From NCBI GenBank assembly GCA_023486985.1, contig JAMDEM010000183.1:1100-8859 (forward strand): 7,760 nucleotides of DNA. The letters run 5' to 3'. Each line of letters begins with the position of its first letter. Within the stretch, counting starts at the first letter, position 1. Shown one piece after another: positions 1-5,913 of this stretch. Origin of the DNA: Bacillota bacterium (GTDB taxonomy: Bacteria > Vulcanimicrobiota > JAMDEM01). The notes beneath the pieces are model-generated. The model was not told the DNA's origin, searched no databases, and saw nothing but the letters and a program-made list of their open reading frames with translations. A program made the position numbers and the translations under genes.

Positions 1-66
1 TCTCGCCGGGCTGCCCGCTCGGCTTCATTCCCGAACTCAGGGTTTCGCAATGACAGCTTCGGGTCT
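1..66. repeat. Dispersed GTCATTGCGA-type intergenic repeat (partial)
   Basis: On the minus strand the segment carries GTCATTGCGA (plus 45-54) followed by a GC-rich tail with the small palindrome CGGGCTGCCCG (7-17). GTCATTGCGA repeats are common intergenic repeats in several anaerobic phyla. The same 11-bp palindrome recurs at 3960-3970. The element runs off the window edge, and no gene is seen here. Confidence 0.4.
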
Positions 67-113
67 GATTTTGCGATTGAAAACTCTGCAGCTATGCTGC
101 GGAGTATCGTGCC
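67..113 (-). repeat. Truncated copy of the 65-bp hairpin repeat (GCG subtype)
   Basis: ATTTTGCGATTGAA followed by ACTCTGCAGC-TAT-GCTGCGGAGT closely matches the copy at 3160-3225, including a 10-bp stem with a 3-nt loop. The other end (AAAACAAGCTTGCC) is missing, and a C-rich palindrome replaces it. The copy lies downstream of cbiO, in the same orientation as the other copies of the minus-strand operon. Confidence 0.6.
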
Positions 114-137
114 CCCCCTTTAGCAAAGAGGGGGATT
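112..137. repeat. C-rich/G-rich palindromic repeat 3' of cbiO
   Basis: CCCCCCTTT-AGC-AAAGAGGGGG forms a hairpin with one bulge about 25 nt past the cbiO stop codon. The same family appears at 1043-1076 and 2331-2358. On the cbiO strand no T-run follows the stem, so it is not a canonical intrinsic terminator, although it could still protect or process the 3' end. Confidence 0.55.
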
Positions 138-162
138 TTAAATAACCCCAGTTACACAATTA

Positions 163-981
163 TTAATGTTCGTGCTCGTGAAGGTCGTGGTGGGCGTGGG
201 TATGGGTGTGCCAGAGGTCTTCGTGAACATGCTCGTGGATATGAATAAGATTGGTTTTATGAAGAAGGTCCTCATTCATCAGAATATTTTTTGTGCTATC
301 GGAAGCGGCAATTCTTTTTTCATCGTTTAAAACATAAACCCTGTCGGCGATTTCCGATACAATATGAAGATCATGAGTTGCAGTTATTATGGTTTTTCCT
401 GATTCATTGGCTTCTATTATCAAATCAACCACTTCTCTCACGCTTCTTGGATCAAGACCTGCCGTGGGCTCATCAAGAAGAAGAACATCGGGATTAAAGG
501 AAAGCACCGTGCCGATGGAAACCTTTTTCTTTTCTCCCAGGCTTAACTGATGCGGGGCGCGCTCTTTTAAATGTTCAATTCTCATAAATTTCATAACCTC
601 ATCAACCCGCTTGTTCACTTCATCCGCGCTCATATCAAGCTGCAGCGGCGCAAAGGCGATGTCGTCCTTTACCGTTGATGAAAAAAGCTGAATATCTGGG
701 TTCTGGAAAAGGAAAGCCACGCGCTTCCTGAAAAATGCATTGAATTTTTCGTCGTTAAAAGAGTTTTCATTTATTGCCTGATTGAAAAATTGTATATTCC
801 CCTCCTGGGGGAAAAGAAGCCCGTCAAGAATATGAAGGAGGGTGGATTTGCCGCTTCCGTTTGCGCCAAGGAGGACAATTTTCTCGCCCGGCTCAACGTA
901 AAGATTAATTTCCCGTAGAGCCGGAAACTTATCCAGATAATAAAAGCTTACGTTTTTCAGTTCAAAGATTTTGTCCGACAT
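163..981 (-). CDS. cbiO: Ni/Co ECF transporter ATPase, CbiO/NikO-like, His-rich C-terminus
   Basis: This is the cytoplasmic ATP-binding subunit that powers the ECF-type nickel/cobalt importer encoded just upstream. The 272-residue protein has Walker A GANGSGKST (39-47), a Q-loop FQNP (92-95), signature LSLGE (146-150, a variant of LSGGQ that I recall as common in CbiO proteins), Walker B VLLLDEP (166-172), D-loop GLDP (175-178) and H-loop His203. Residues 247-272 contain 12 histidines in 26 positions, interspersed with acidic residues. This looks like a metal-binding tail and fits transition-metal transport. The ATG at 979-981 is preceded by AAAGGAA. The gene is separated from cbiQ by about 110 bp of repeat DNA, so transcription from the same operon is likely but unproven. 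Metal specificity cannot be read from the ATPase itself. Confidence 0.93.
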   Translation of the reverse strand: MSDKIFELKNVSFYYLDKFPALREINLYVEPGEKIVLLGANGSGKSTLLHILDGLLFPQEGNIQFFNQAINENSFNDEKFNAFFRKRVAFLFQNPDIQLFSSTVKDDIAFAPLQLDMSADEVNKRVDEVMKFMRIEHLKERAPHQLSLGEKKKVSIGTVLSFNPDVLLLDEPTAGLDPRSVREVVDLIIEANESGKTIITATHDLHIVSEIADRVYVLNDEKRIAASDSTKNILMNEDLLHKTNLIHIHEHVHEDLWHTHTHAHHDLHEHEH

Positions 982-999
982 AGTTCCTTTCTAAAAATG

Positions 1000-1076
1000 C
1001 CCCTTCTCCCTTTCACCCGGCGGGGAGAGGGGATAATTTTAACTCCCCCTGCCCCCTCCTTGTTAAAGAGGGGGAT
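1000..1076. repeat. Two C-rich palindromic repeats between cbiQ and cbiO
   Basis: The first unit (1000-1032) pairs CCCCTTCTCCC with GGGGAGAGGGG across an 11-nt loop. The second (1043-1076) ends in CCTCCTTGTTAAAGAGGGGG, like the units at 112-137 and 2331-2358. Together they fill nearly all of the cbiQ-cbiO spacer. The hairpins could modulate the cbiO share of the transcript, but no T-run is seen. Confidence 0.5.
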
Positions 1077-1092
1077 AACTCAGGCGAGAGGA

Positions 1093-1998
1093 TTAAAAAT
1101 AATTCAAATAAACACAAGCTGCCATTAAAATTATTGCACTTGTGATAAAGAGATAATCCGTGAAAGAAAGTGAAAAAGTGTCAAGAGTTTTTATTTCGCC
1201 TGTATAGCCTCTTGAGATCATGGATGTATAAACTTTTTCGCTCATATCCATTGATTTCTTTATCAGGTTTCCCATCTGGGAAGCTACATTTTTTTGTGCC
1301 CCTCTTATGCGGGGCTTTGCAATCATCCTGCTTTTTACGGCAAATTGCATCTCTTCCACAAGCCTTAAAAGAAGATGTATATACCTGTAAGTCATGCCTG
1401 TAATAAAAACAAAAGTACGGGGAACTTTAAAAATTCTGAGAGCTTTTAATATTGAGTGCCACCGTGTTGTAAGCAAAAGGAGAACTACTGTTGATACCGA
1501 TACCGCAACTCTAAGAAGGATGAATAAAGCGGAATTAACTCCCTGCCTTGTTATGGCAACTACTGTACTGCCGATTTTCCCAAGCACAAGAAGAGGCTCG
1601 CCGGGAACTATAACATTGAAAATGGCGGGCAATACCACGATTCCTGTGAAAAGGGGGATGAAAAGCCATACTCTGGATATGAATACTGCAGCGCTTATCA
1701 TTGATGTAATGGCAAGAATAAAAACAACAAAATACAGTGCGGCAAGAAGATAAATCTGATGAATCAAAGTTACCAATACAAGAAAAGCAGCTGTTATCGC
1801 AACTTTTACCCTTGCGTCTATTGATTGAAGGAAGCCTTTCTTCTCAGCATAAGCAGAAGATATTATTGCATCCCGGAAAAAAGAAAAGATGCCCCCAAGG
1901 GTACGGTCAACAAATCCTTTTTTTCCTGCCTTTGCCGCAGGAAAAGGAACTTCTGAAAAACTATATTCTTTTGTACAGAACCATTCATGACCTGTCAT
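1093..1998 (-). CDS. cbiQ: Ni/Co ECF transporter transmembrane T component, CbiQ
   Basis: CbiQ is the integral-membrane coupling subunit that links the CbiM metal-binding protein to the CbiO ATPase. I start it at the ATG at 1996-1998 (301 residues), which overlaps the end of the PDGLE gene by 14 nt. The frame stays open upstream to 2052, but that extension would lie entirely inside the PDGLE coding region. Visible features are a conserved LQSIDARVKV entry (57-66), hydrophobic segments near 66-80, 83-105, 108-131 and 157-177, and a C-terminal segment at 282-298. Two cytoplasmic coupling motifs typical of CbiQ are present: one around SRMIAKPRIRG (223-233) and one around MSEKVYTSMISRGYTG (252-267). 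The long soluble N-terminus (about 55 residues) is typical of CbiQ. The Shine-Dalgarno is weak (AGAG about 8 nt upstream), which fits translational coupling. Confidence 0.9.
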   Translation of the reverse strand: MTGHEWFCTKEYSFSEVPFPAAKAGKKGFVDRTLGGIFSFFRDAIISSAYAEKKGFLQSIDARVKVAITAAFLVLVTLIHQIYLLAALYFVVFILAITSMISAAVFISRVWLFIPLFTGIVVLPAIFNVIVPGEPLLVLGKIGSTVVAITRQGVNSALFILLRVAVSVSTVVLLLLTTRWHSILKALRIFKVPRTFVFITGMTYRYIHLLLRLVEEMQFAVKSRMIAKPRIRGAQKNVASQMGNLIKKSMDMSEKVYTSMISRGYTGEIKTLDTFSLSFTDYLFITSAIILMAACVYLNYF

Positions 1999-2317
1999 TG
2001 TTATCTCTATTCTTTGAAGAAAGCAATTTTCCCAGTATGAAAGACACAGCAATTATGATGACAACTCCTATTAAAGCCGAAAGAGCATATCCAGAGTATG
2101 TCATAAACGGCGAATCCCAGCCTTTAAAGCCGTATCCTTCAAGAAAAGCCTTCCACGTATGCGAAACCTTATCCATTCCTGCAGGCACAAAGCCAAGCAT
2201 TTTTTTTATTTCTTCTTTTGTCCATTCCCCCCATGCCGTGCCTGATGCAATTAATCCAAGAGGGGTGAGGATTATAAGAATTGCAATGCCTATCCAGAGC
2301 TTTATGTATCTTTTCAT
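1985..2317 (-). CDS. PDGLE-domain small membrane subunit of the Ni/Co transporter (NikN/CbiN-like role)
   Basis: This 110-residue protein has two predicted membrane segments (about 7-25 and 77-97) flanking a short extracytoplasmic loop. The first segment ends in PLGLIASGTAWGEW (19-32), the hallmark of the PDGLE domain. That domain accompanies or is fused to CbiM/NikM proteins in ECF nickel and cobalt transporters. It is not the classical CbiN sequence family. Its use in place of CbiN favours nickel as substrate, by analogy with NikMNQO systems. The start ATG (2315-2317) overlaps the cbiM stop as ATGA, and the stop overlaps the cbiQ start by 14 nt, so the three genes are a tightly coupled translational unit. 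A purine-rich GAGGGGG about 14 nt upstream is too distant to be a standard Shine-Dalgarno. Confidence 0.87.
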   Translation of the reverse strand: MKRYIKLWIGIAILIILTPLGLIASGTAWGEWTKEEIKKMLGFVPAGMDKVSHTWKAFLEGYGFKGWDSPFMTYSGYALSALIGVVIIIAVSFILGKLLSSKNRDNNDRS

Positions 2318-3090
2318 GAGCTTGCATCATCCCCCTCACCCCTCTTGAGCAAAGAGGAGGACGAGGACACAGGGTCAGGCCCTGGAGCCTTTCCCTGCGG
2401 GGGAGTGGGAAGGGTTTCCTTAAAACCAAGGAGAGATGGGTCTGTTTTTGCAATATAGACAAAAACAAAGGCGGTAACAATTGCCTCAATGAAACCCAGT
2501 AAGAGTAGGTGACCAATAGCCATAGCCGGTATTGCAATATTAAGAGGATATGGTGCATAAAGGGGAGTCCCGTCAGGCTTATGAGCAATGAGGGGCTGAA
2601 TTCCCAGTTCTACCGCGGTAAAAAGAGCTGCAAGATTTAATGAAACATAGCCTGCAATTGCCGCGGCGGCAATTCTTCGCCATGAGAGAAGCCCGGCGCC
2701 GGTGGATAATAATTTATAGATGTAATATCCTGAAAACGACATTATGAAAGCCATATTAAAGCAGTTGGCGCCTATTGCGGTAATTCCCCCGTCTCCAAAA
2801 AGAAGTGCCTGTATTATCAAGGCAACCGATACAGCCATAAGAGCAGACCATGGTCCCAGGATAATTGCAACAAGAGCTGCTCCCACGGCGTGGCCCGTGG
2901 TGCCGCCGGGAAGAGGTATGTTAAACATCATTATAACGAATGTAAAAGCAGAAGCCATGGCAAGATAAGGAACTTCCCTGGCTTTCAGCTTTTTCTTTAA
3001 AACCTTTGAAGCCCGGTACCACAGGGGTATCATGACTGCGTAAAGGCTTCCATAAGTTACAGGGCTTAAATATCCGTCCGGAATGTGCAT
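2314..3090 (-). CDS. cbiM: Ni/Co ECF transporter substrate-binding membrane protein, CbiM
   Basis: CbiM is the S component that binds the metal ion and carries it across the inner membrane. I start at 3090 (258 residues, MHIPDGYLSP) although the frame is open to 3210. In the NikM/CbiM family the free N-terminal amine and His2 are metal ligands, together with a His in GTTGHAVG (here His67). An N-terminal extension would abolish the site. Further family motifs are FNIPLPGGTTGHAVGAAL (56-73), QALLFGDGGITAIGAN (94-109) and about six to seven membrane segments up to residue 213. The last 30 or so residues (about 229-258: proline-rich, then five serines, then LLKRGEGDD) are encoded by dispersed repeat DNA and are probably not functional. 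No Shine-Dalgarno precedes the ATG; the upstream sequence is the end of the 65-bp repeat (TCGAAAATAAAAATG). It is the first transporter gene and follows the SecD-like gene on the same strand. Confidence 0.92.
   Translation of the reverse strand: MHIPDGYLSPVTYGSLYAVMIPLWYRASKVLKKKLKAREVPYLAMASAFTFVIMMFNIPLPGGTTGHAVGAALVAIILGPWSALMAVSVALIIQALLFGDGGITAIGANCFNMAFIMSFSGYYIYKLLSTGAGLLSWRRIAAAAIAGYVSLNLAALFTAVELGIQPLIAHKPDGTPLYAPYPLNIAIPAMAIGHLLLLGFIEAIVTAFVFVYIAKTDPSLLGFKETLPTPPQGKAPGPDPVSSSSSLLKRGEGDDASS
2331..2415. repeat. Mosaic of three dispersed repeats inside the 3' end of cbiM
   Basis: Three palindromic modules lie in a row. CCCTCTTGAGCAAAGAGGAGG (about 2339-2360) is related to the units at 112 and 1060. 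CAGGG-TCAGG-CCCTG (2370-2384) shares GYCTGACCCTG with 4001-4011. CCTTTCCCTGCGGGGGAGTGGGAAGG (about 2388-2413, split by its loop) resembles the unit at 1000-1032. They encode the odd CbiM tail. Confidence 0.55.
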
Positions 3091-3093
3091 TTT

Positions 3094-3159
3094 TATTTTC
3101 GAGCCATTCAAAATCTCAGACTGCACGTCCATGAAAGAACGTGAGAAAACAAACTTGTT
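3094..3159 (-). repeat. Diverged copy of the 65-bp hairpin repeat abutting the cbiM start
   Basis: It begins TATTTTCGAG (3094) and includes AACGTGAGAAAACAA (3138-3152), matching the 65-bp tandem units at 3701-3894 at both ends while the middle has diverged. On the operon strand it reads TTGTTTTC...GAAAATAA, ends capable of pairing, and stops about 3 nt before the cbiM ATG. Confidence 0.75.
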
Positions 3160-3225
3160 TATTTTGCGATCGAAGACCCTGCAGCTTTGCTGCGGGGTGT
3201 CATGCCGCAAAACAAGCTTGCCTTA
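3160..3225 (-). repeat. GCG-subtype copy of the hairpin repeat abutting the SecD-like stop codon
   Basis: It begins TATTTTGCGATCGAA, contains the stem ACCCTGCAGC-TTT-GCTGCGGGGT, and ends GCCGCAAAACAAGCTTGCCTTA. The final TTA is the reverse complement of the SecD-like gene's TAA stop. It is head-to-tail with the copy at 3094-3159, and together they make up the whole SecD-like/cbiM spacer. Confidence 0.75.
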
Positions 3226-3672
3226 TTCTTTATTCAATCTGTCAACTATATCCTTTGCTTCTTTTTCTGAAAGTTTTACCGGTATAAGAGCCTGCCCTTG
3301 CGGATAAAGAGGCACCGGCGGAGCTGCAATCAGCTCCCCATCAATTACTACTGCCATTCTGCCGTCTCTGTTTCTCATGGCAAAATCATCAAACTTCACA
3401 GCACTGTCATGCTTCAGGCGAATTAGAATTGATATATTTTCCCCATTCTTTATAAGGAGAGCTTCGTTAATATCTGTTTCATTTACAACTACGTTTCTAA
3501 AAACATGTAAAGTTTCGTTTTCTCCCCTGAGTTTCATTGAAGTTTCATTACTGACAGGGGAAATATCCACCAGACGAATTTCAAATCTGATGGATTTTGA
3601 ATGTGCATCAGGCGGTAAAATCAGAAAAACAGCAAGTAAGACCACAAAACAAATTAAAACAAGTCTTTTCAT
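3223..3672 (-). CDS. Secreted protein with a SecD P1-head-like domain
   Basis: This 149-residue protein has a clear signal peptide: MKR followed by a hydrophobic core at 4-20 and probable cleavage near DAHS-KS (25/26). Residues about 59-148 follow the pattern of the periplasmic P1-head subdomain of SecD: a VNETDINEA segment (63-71), a strand of alternating hydrophobics, GRMAVVIDGELIAAPPV (104-120, compare the SecD GxxLAIVLDGxVxSAP pattern), then SEKEAKDIVDRLNK (135-148). The twelve-helix membrane part of SecD is absent, so this is a free-standing exported domain. Its role is unknown. The start ATG has a strong Shine-Dalgarno (AAGGAGG, 9 nt upstream). Being first on the strand before cbiM, it may be co-transcribed with the Ni/Co transporter and act in the periplasm, but that is inference from position only. 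Confidence 0.8.
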   Translation of the reverse strand: MKRLVLICFVVLLAVFLILPPDAHSKSIRFEIRLVDISPVSNETSMKLRGENETLHVFRNVVVNETDINEALLIKNGENISILIRLKHDSAVKFDDFAMRNRDGRMAVVIDGELIAAPPVPLYPQGQALIPVKLSEKEAKDIVDRLNKE

Positions 3673-3700
3673 AACATCTCCCCTCCTTGCAACGCGTTTT

Positions 3701-3894
3701 TATTTTCGAACTATTAAAATCACAGGCGCACGCCCACGAAATAACGTGAGAAAACAAGCTTGCCTTATTTTCGAACTATTAACATCACAGGCGCACGCCC
3801 GCGAAATAACGTGAGAAAACAAGCTTGCCTTATTTTCGAACTATTAACATCACAGGCGCACGCCCATGAATGAACGTGCCGCAAAACAAGTTTA
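3701..3894 (-). repeat. Three tandem copies of a 65-bp hairpin-forming repeat
   Basis: Units start at 3701, 3766 and 3831, an exact 65-bp period. Each begins TATTTTCGAACTATTAA and includes CACAGGCGCACGCCC. The first two end GTGAGAAAACAAGCTTGCCT. The third ends with the GCCGCAAAACAAG form seen in the 3160-3225 copy, so it appears chimeric. Read on the minus strand, the ends (TTGTTTTC and GAAAATAA) pair over 8 positions with one G-T wobble, TCAC can pair with GTGA, and an inner GGC-GTGC-GCC hairpin forms. The array lies directly upstream of the SecD-like gene in the sense orientation. Confidence 0.9.
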
Positions 3895-4064
3895 CTTCTT
3901 TTTCCCACCTTTGTAAGATTCGAAACACCAGAGGAAGTTCCTTTAAAAAAGTACTGTCCCGGGCTGCCCGGTTTCAGGATGTCAGGCTTTTGTAATAAAG
4001 GTCTGACCCTGGTTTATCGGTTTCAAAGGAATCATCCTCTTCACAAAAGAATCTTTTCAGATTA

Positions 4065-4070
4065 GAGAGG
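4065..4070 (+). promoter_or_regulatory. Shine-Dalgarno deciding the start of the glycosidase-like gene
   Basis: GAGAGG lies 1 nt before the ATG at 4072 and 10 nt before the ATG at 4081. Only the second spacing is workable. Confidence 0.55.
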
Positions 4071-4080
4071 CATGATATAC

Positions 4081-5913
4081 ATGAGAAAGAAAATATTGTG
4101 GCTCATAATGCTGGTGGTCGTTATTTACATTGGCTGGAGCCTCCCTCATCCCGGCAAACCACCGGCTGGCGAATCAGATGTATTTGCGGCAGATGGGAAT
4201 TCTCCGACTTTAGGATATTTGAGCGCAGTATTGAATTGCTATAATTCCGCTTACTATGTTTACGCCGACTATGGTGCGGCAGGAAATCATTTTAACTGCC
4301 GTGCAAGAATGGGCAGCCCTGAATCTGTGCCTTCCATGGATGAGTCCTGTCACGAAAATCCCCGCGATGGTTCCAACTGCATCAAGTGCGTCTTTAATCC
4401 GAAAGACTCAAGCCCGGGCGGATGGTATTTTATGAACGGGGTTCTGGAAGACAGTGGGACAGCTCCAAAGCCTAACTGGGGAACATATCCCAATGCAGGC
4501 ATTGATCTGCGGGGCGCAGCAAAGCTAACCTTCTGGGCAAGAGGAGCCGAAGGCGGCGAGCGGGTAGAATTTTTTGCCCTTGGCGTTGGAAGAGATCCGG
4601 TTAGCGGAGCTCCCACCGCGTCTTATCCTGATTCCTCGCCCGGAGCATCAACCGGACTCATCACGCTTACCACTGACTGGAAGCAGTATTCGATTGATTT
4701 AAGCGAAAAAGATTTAAGTTATGTTCTGGGCGGCTTTGGATGGATAGCCAGTGCAAAAGAGAACAAGAAAAATATTGCATTTTTTATTGACGAGATGAAG
4801 TATGACAAAGCCATACTTGACCAGCCCCGTTTTATAATAAGCTACGAAACTACCACATCAAGCAAATATTTTAACAAGATTATGCAGAATGTAGCCTTAA
4901 GCTATGACAATGCCCTTGTCCTTCTTGCCTTTGATGCCTGCGGCGATATTAAAAATGCAACACTGGTTGCCGATGCCTTCGTCTATGCTCAGAACCATGA
5001 TCGCTTTTACAATGACGGCCGCCTTAGAAATGCATATATGGGAGGCGATCTGGTACTGCCGCCCGGCTGGGCGCCCAACGGCAAATCAGGCACAGTCCGT
5101 CTGCCTCAGTGGAATGATCCGGAACAACTGGGAACATACACCGGCAACATGGCATGGGTTATGACTGCACTCCTTACCCACTATGAGATTACTGGCGGTG
5201 AAAAATATCTTGATGCTGCAAAACGCATCGGTGAGTGGATACAATCAAACTGTTATGACACAAGAGGAGCCGGGGGATACACAGGCGGCTATCGCGGATG
5301 GGAGCCAAACCCGCATAAAATGCTCTGGAAGTCAACTGAGCACAATATTGACGTATACGCCGCTTTTCAAAAACTATACCTTATAACAAAAGATTCCAGA
5401 TGGAAGCAGAGAGCCGAATATGCAAAGAAATTTGTTTCCGCCATGTGGGATGACAGGGAGGGGAAATTCTGGATTGGCACAAAAGAAGACGGCGTGAGCA
5501 TCAATAACGGAATTGTTACGCTGGATGCCCAGGCGTGGACTGTTCTGGCTCTTCTTGACAGCAGCGGAACTTACCTGCGGGCTTTGAAATACGCAGAAAA
5601 ACACCTTGCCGTTGACGGGGGATTTGATTTCAATGAAGACAAAGACGGCATCTGGTTTGAAGGGACTGCCCAGATGGCTTGTGCTTATTATGCAACAAAG
5701 CAGGCTGACAGGAGAAAACAATGTATTGCAAAGATTGAAAAAAATGTGCTTAAAAACGGCGCCGTGCCGGCGGCATCCACTGAAGCCCTGACAACAGGAT
5801 TATATTTTTCCGACGGCAAGCCGTGGCTTTATTACAACTGCGCGCATACCGGAGCGGCAGCATGGCTTCTGCTTGCCGAAGCGGGAAAAAACCCTTTCTG
5901 GATAAAGTTATGA
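4081..5913 (+). CDS. Secreted jelly-roll plus alpha/alpha-barrel protein, glycoside-hydrolase-like
   Basis: A 610-residue exported protein. Residues 1-23 form a signal sequence or anchor (MRKK plus hydrophobic core), with possible cleavage after DVFA (33-36). Residues about 45-243 look like a beta-sandwich carbohydrate-binding module: IDLRGAAKLTFWARG (141-155), TLTTDWKQYSIDLS (195-208) and FFIDEMKYD (234-242). It includes a cluster of cysteines at 53, 73, 90, 100 and 103. Residues about 265-605 alternate helices in the way of a six-hairpin alpha/alpha barrel: NMAWVMTALLTHYEITG (356-372), KSTEHNIDVYAAF (417-429), LDAQAWTVLALLD (481-493), WFEGTAQMACAY (525-536) and a closing HTGAAAWLLLAEAGKNPFW (589-607). 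This architecture suggests a polysaccharide-active enzyme, with acids such as E420, D424 and E527 as candidates, but I cannot assign a CAZy family. An in-frame ATG at 4072 exists, but GAGAGG (4065-4070) is only 1 nt from it and 10 nt from the ATG at 4081, so I prefer 4081. The stop overlaps the next gene as ATGA. Confidence 0.82.
   Translation: MRKKILWLIMLVVVIYIGWSLPHPGKPPAGESDVFAADGNSPTLGYLSAVLNCYNSAYYVYADYGAAGNHFNCRARMGSPESVPSMDESCHENPRDGSNCIKCVFNPKDSSPGGWYFMNGVLEDSGTAPKPNWGTYPNAGIDLRGAAKLTFWARGAEGGERVEFFALGVGRDPVSGAPTASYPDSSPGASTGLITLTTDWKQYSIDLSEKDLSYVLGGFGWIASAKENKKNIAFFIDEMKYDKAILDQPRFIISYETTTSSKYFNKIMQNVALSYDNALVLLAFDACGDIKNATLVADAFVYAQNHDRFYNDGRLRNAYMGGDLVLPPGWAPNGKSGTVRLPQWNDPEQLGTYTGNMAWVMTALLTHYEITGGEKYLDAAKRIGEWIQSNCYDTRGAGGYTGGYRGWEPNPHKMLWKSTEHNIDVYAAFQKLYLITKDSRWKQRAEYAKKFVSAMWDDREGKFWIGTKEDGVSINNGIVTLDAQAWTVLALLDSSGTYLRALKYAEKHLAVDGGFDFNEDKDGIWFEGTAQMACAYYATKQADRRKQCIAKIEKNVLKNGAVPAASTEALTTGLYFSDGKPWLYYNCAHTGAAAWLLLAEAGKNPFWIKL

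Larger units (their letters stand above)
3673..4080. other. Divergent intergenic region, repeat-rich
   Basis: About 400 bp lie between the divergently read SecD-like gene and the glycosidase-like gene. It holds the SecD-like Shine-Dalgarno, three tandem 65-bp repeats (3701-3894), a perfect small palindrome CCGGGC-T-GCCCGG (3959-3971), a GTCTGACCCTG motif (4001-4011) also found inverted in cbiM's tail, and the GAGAGG ribosome site for the rightward gene. I see no convincing sigma-70 promoter in either direction, no cobalamin-riboswitch core and no NikR-type GTATGA/TCATAC box. Confidence 0.6.

Noticed and set aside
112..137. Intrinsic terminator after cbiO
   Set aside because: The stem is good, but no T-run follows on the minus strand, and the sequence belongs to a dispersed repeat family also found between and inside genes.
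1999..2052. Upstream extension of CbiQ
   Set aside because: It would lie wholly in the PDGLE coding region, and its residues do not resemble CbiQ N-termini.
2169..2588. Minus-strand 139-residue open frame overlapping cbiM and the PDGLE gene
   Set aside because: It is a shadow frame across two well-supported genes, with a repeat-derived composition and no domain.
3091..3210. Upstream extension of CbiM to 3210
   Set aside because: The extension is translated repeat DNA and would mask the Met1-His2 metal site.
3701..3894. Possible CRISPR array (three regularly spaced repeats)
   Set aside because: The period is fully occupied by repeat sequence with no unique spacers, similar copies are dispersed elsewhere, and no cas genes are near.
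3673..4071. Cobalamin or NiCo riboswitch, or NikR operator, controlling the transporter
   Set aside because: No cobalamin-box core and no GTATGA/TCATAC dyad seen. The region is dominated by the 65-bp repeats. A NiCo riboswitch cannot be excluded by eye, but nothing supports it.
4350..4616. Minus-strand open frame inside the glycosidase-like gene
   Set aside because: A shadow frame antisense to a long gene with clear domain pattern; no ribosome site or family resemblance.
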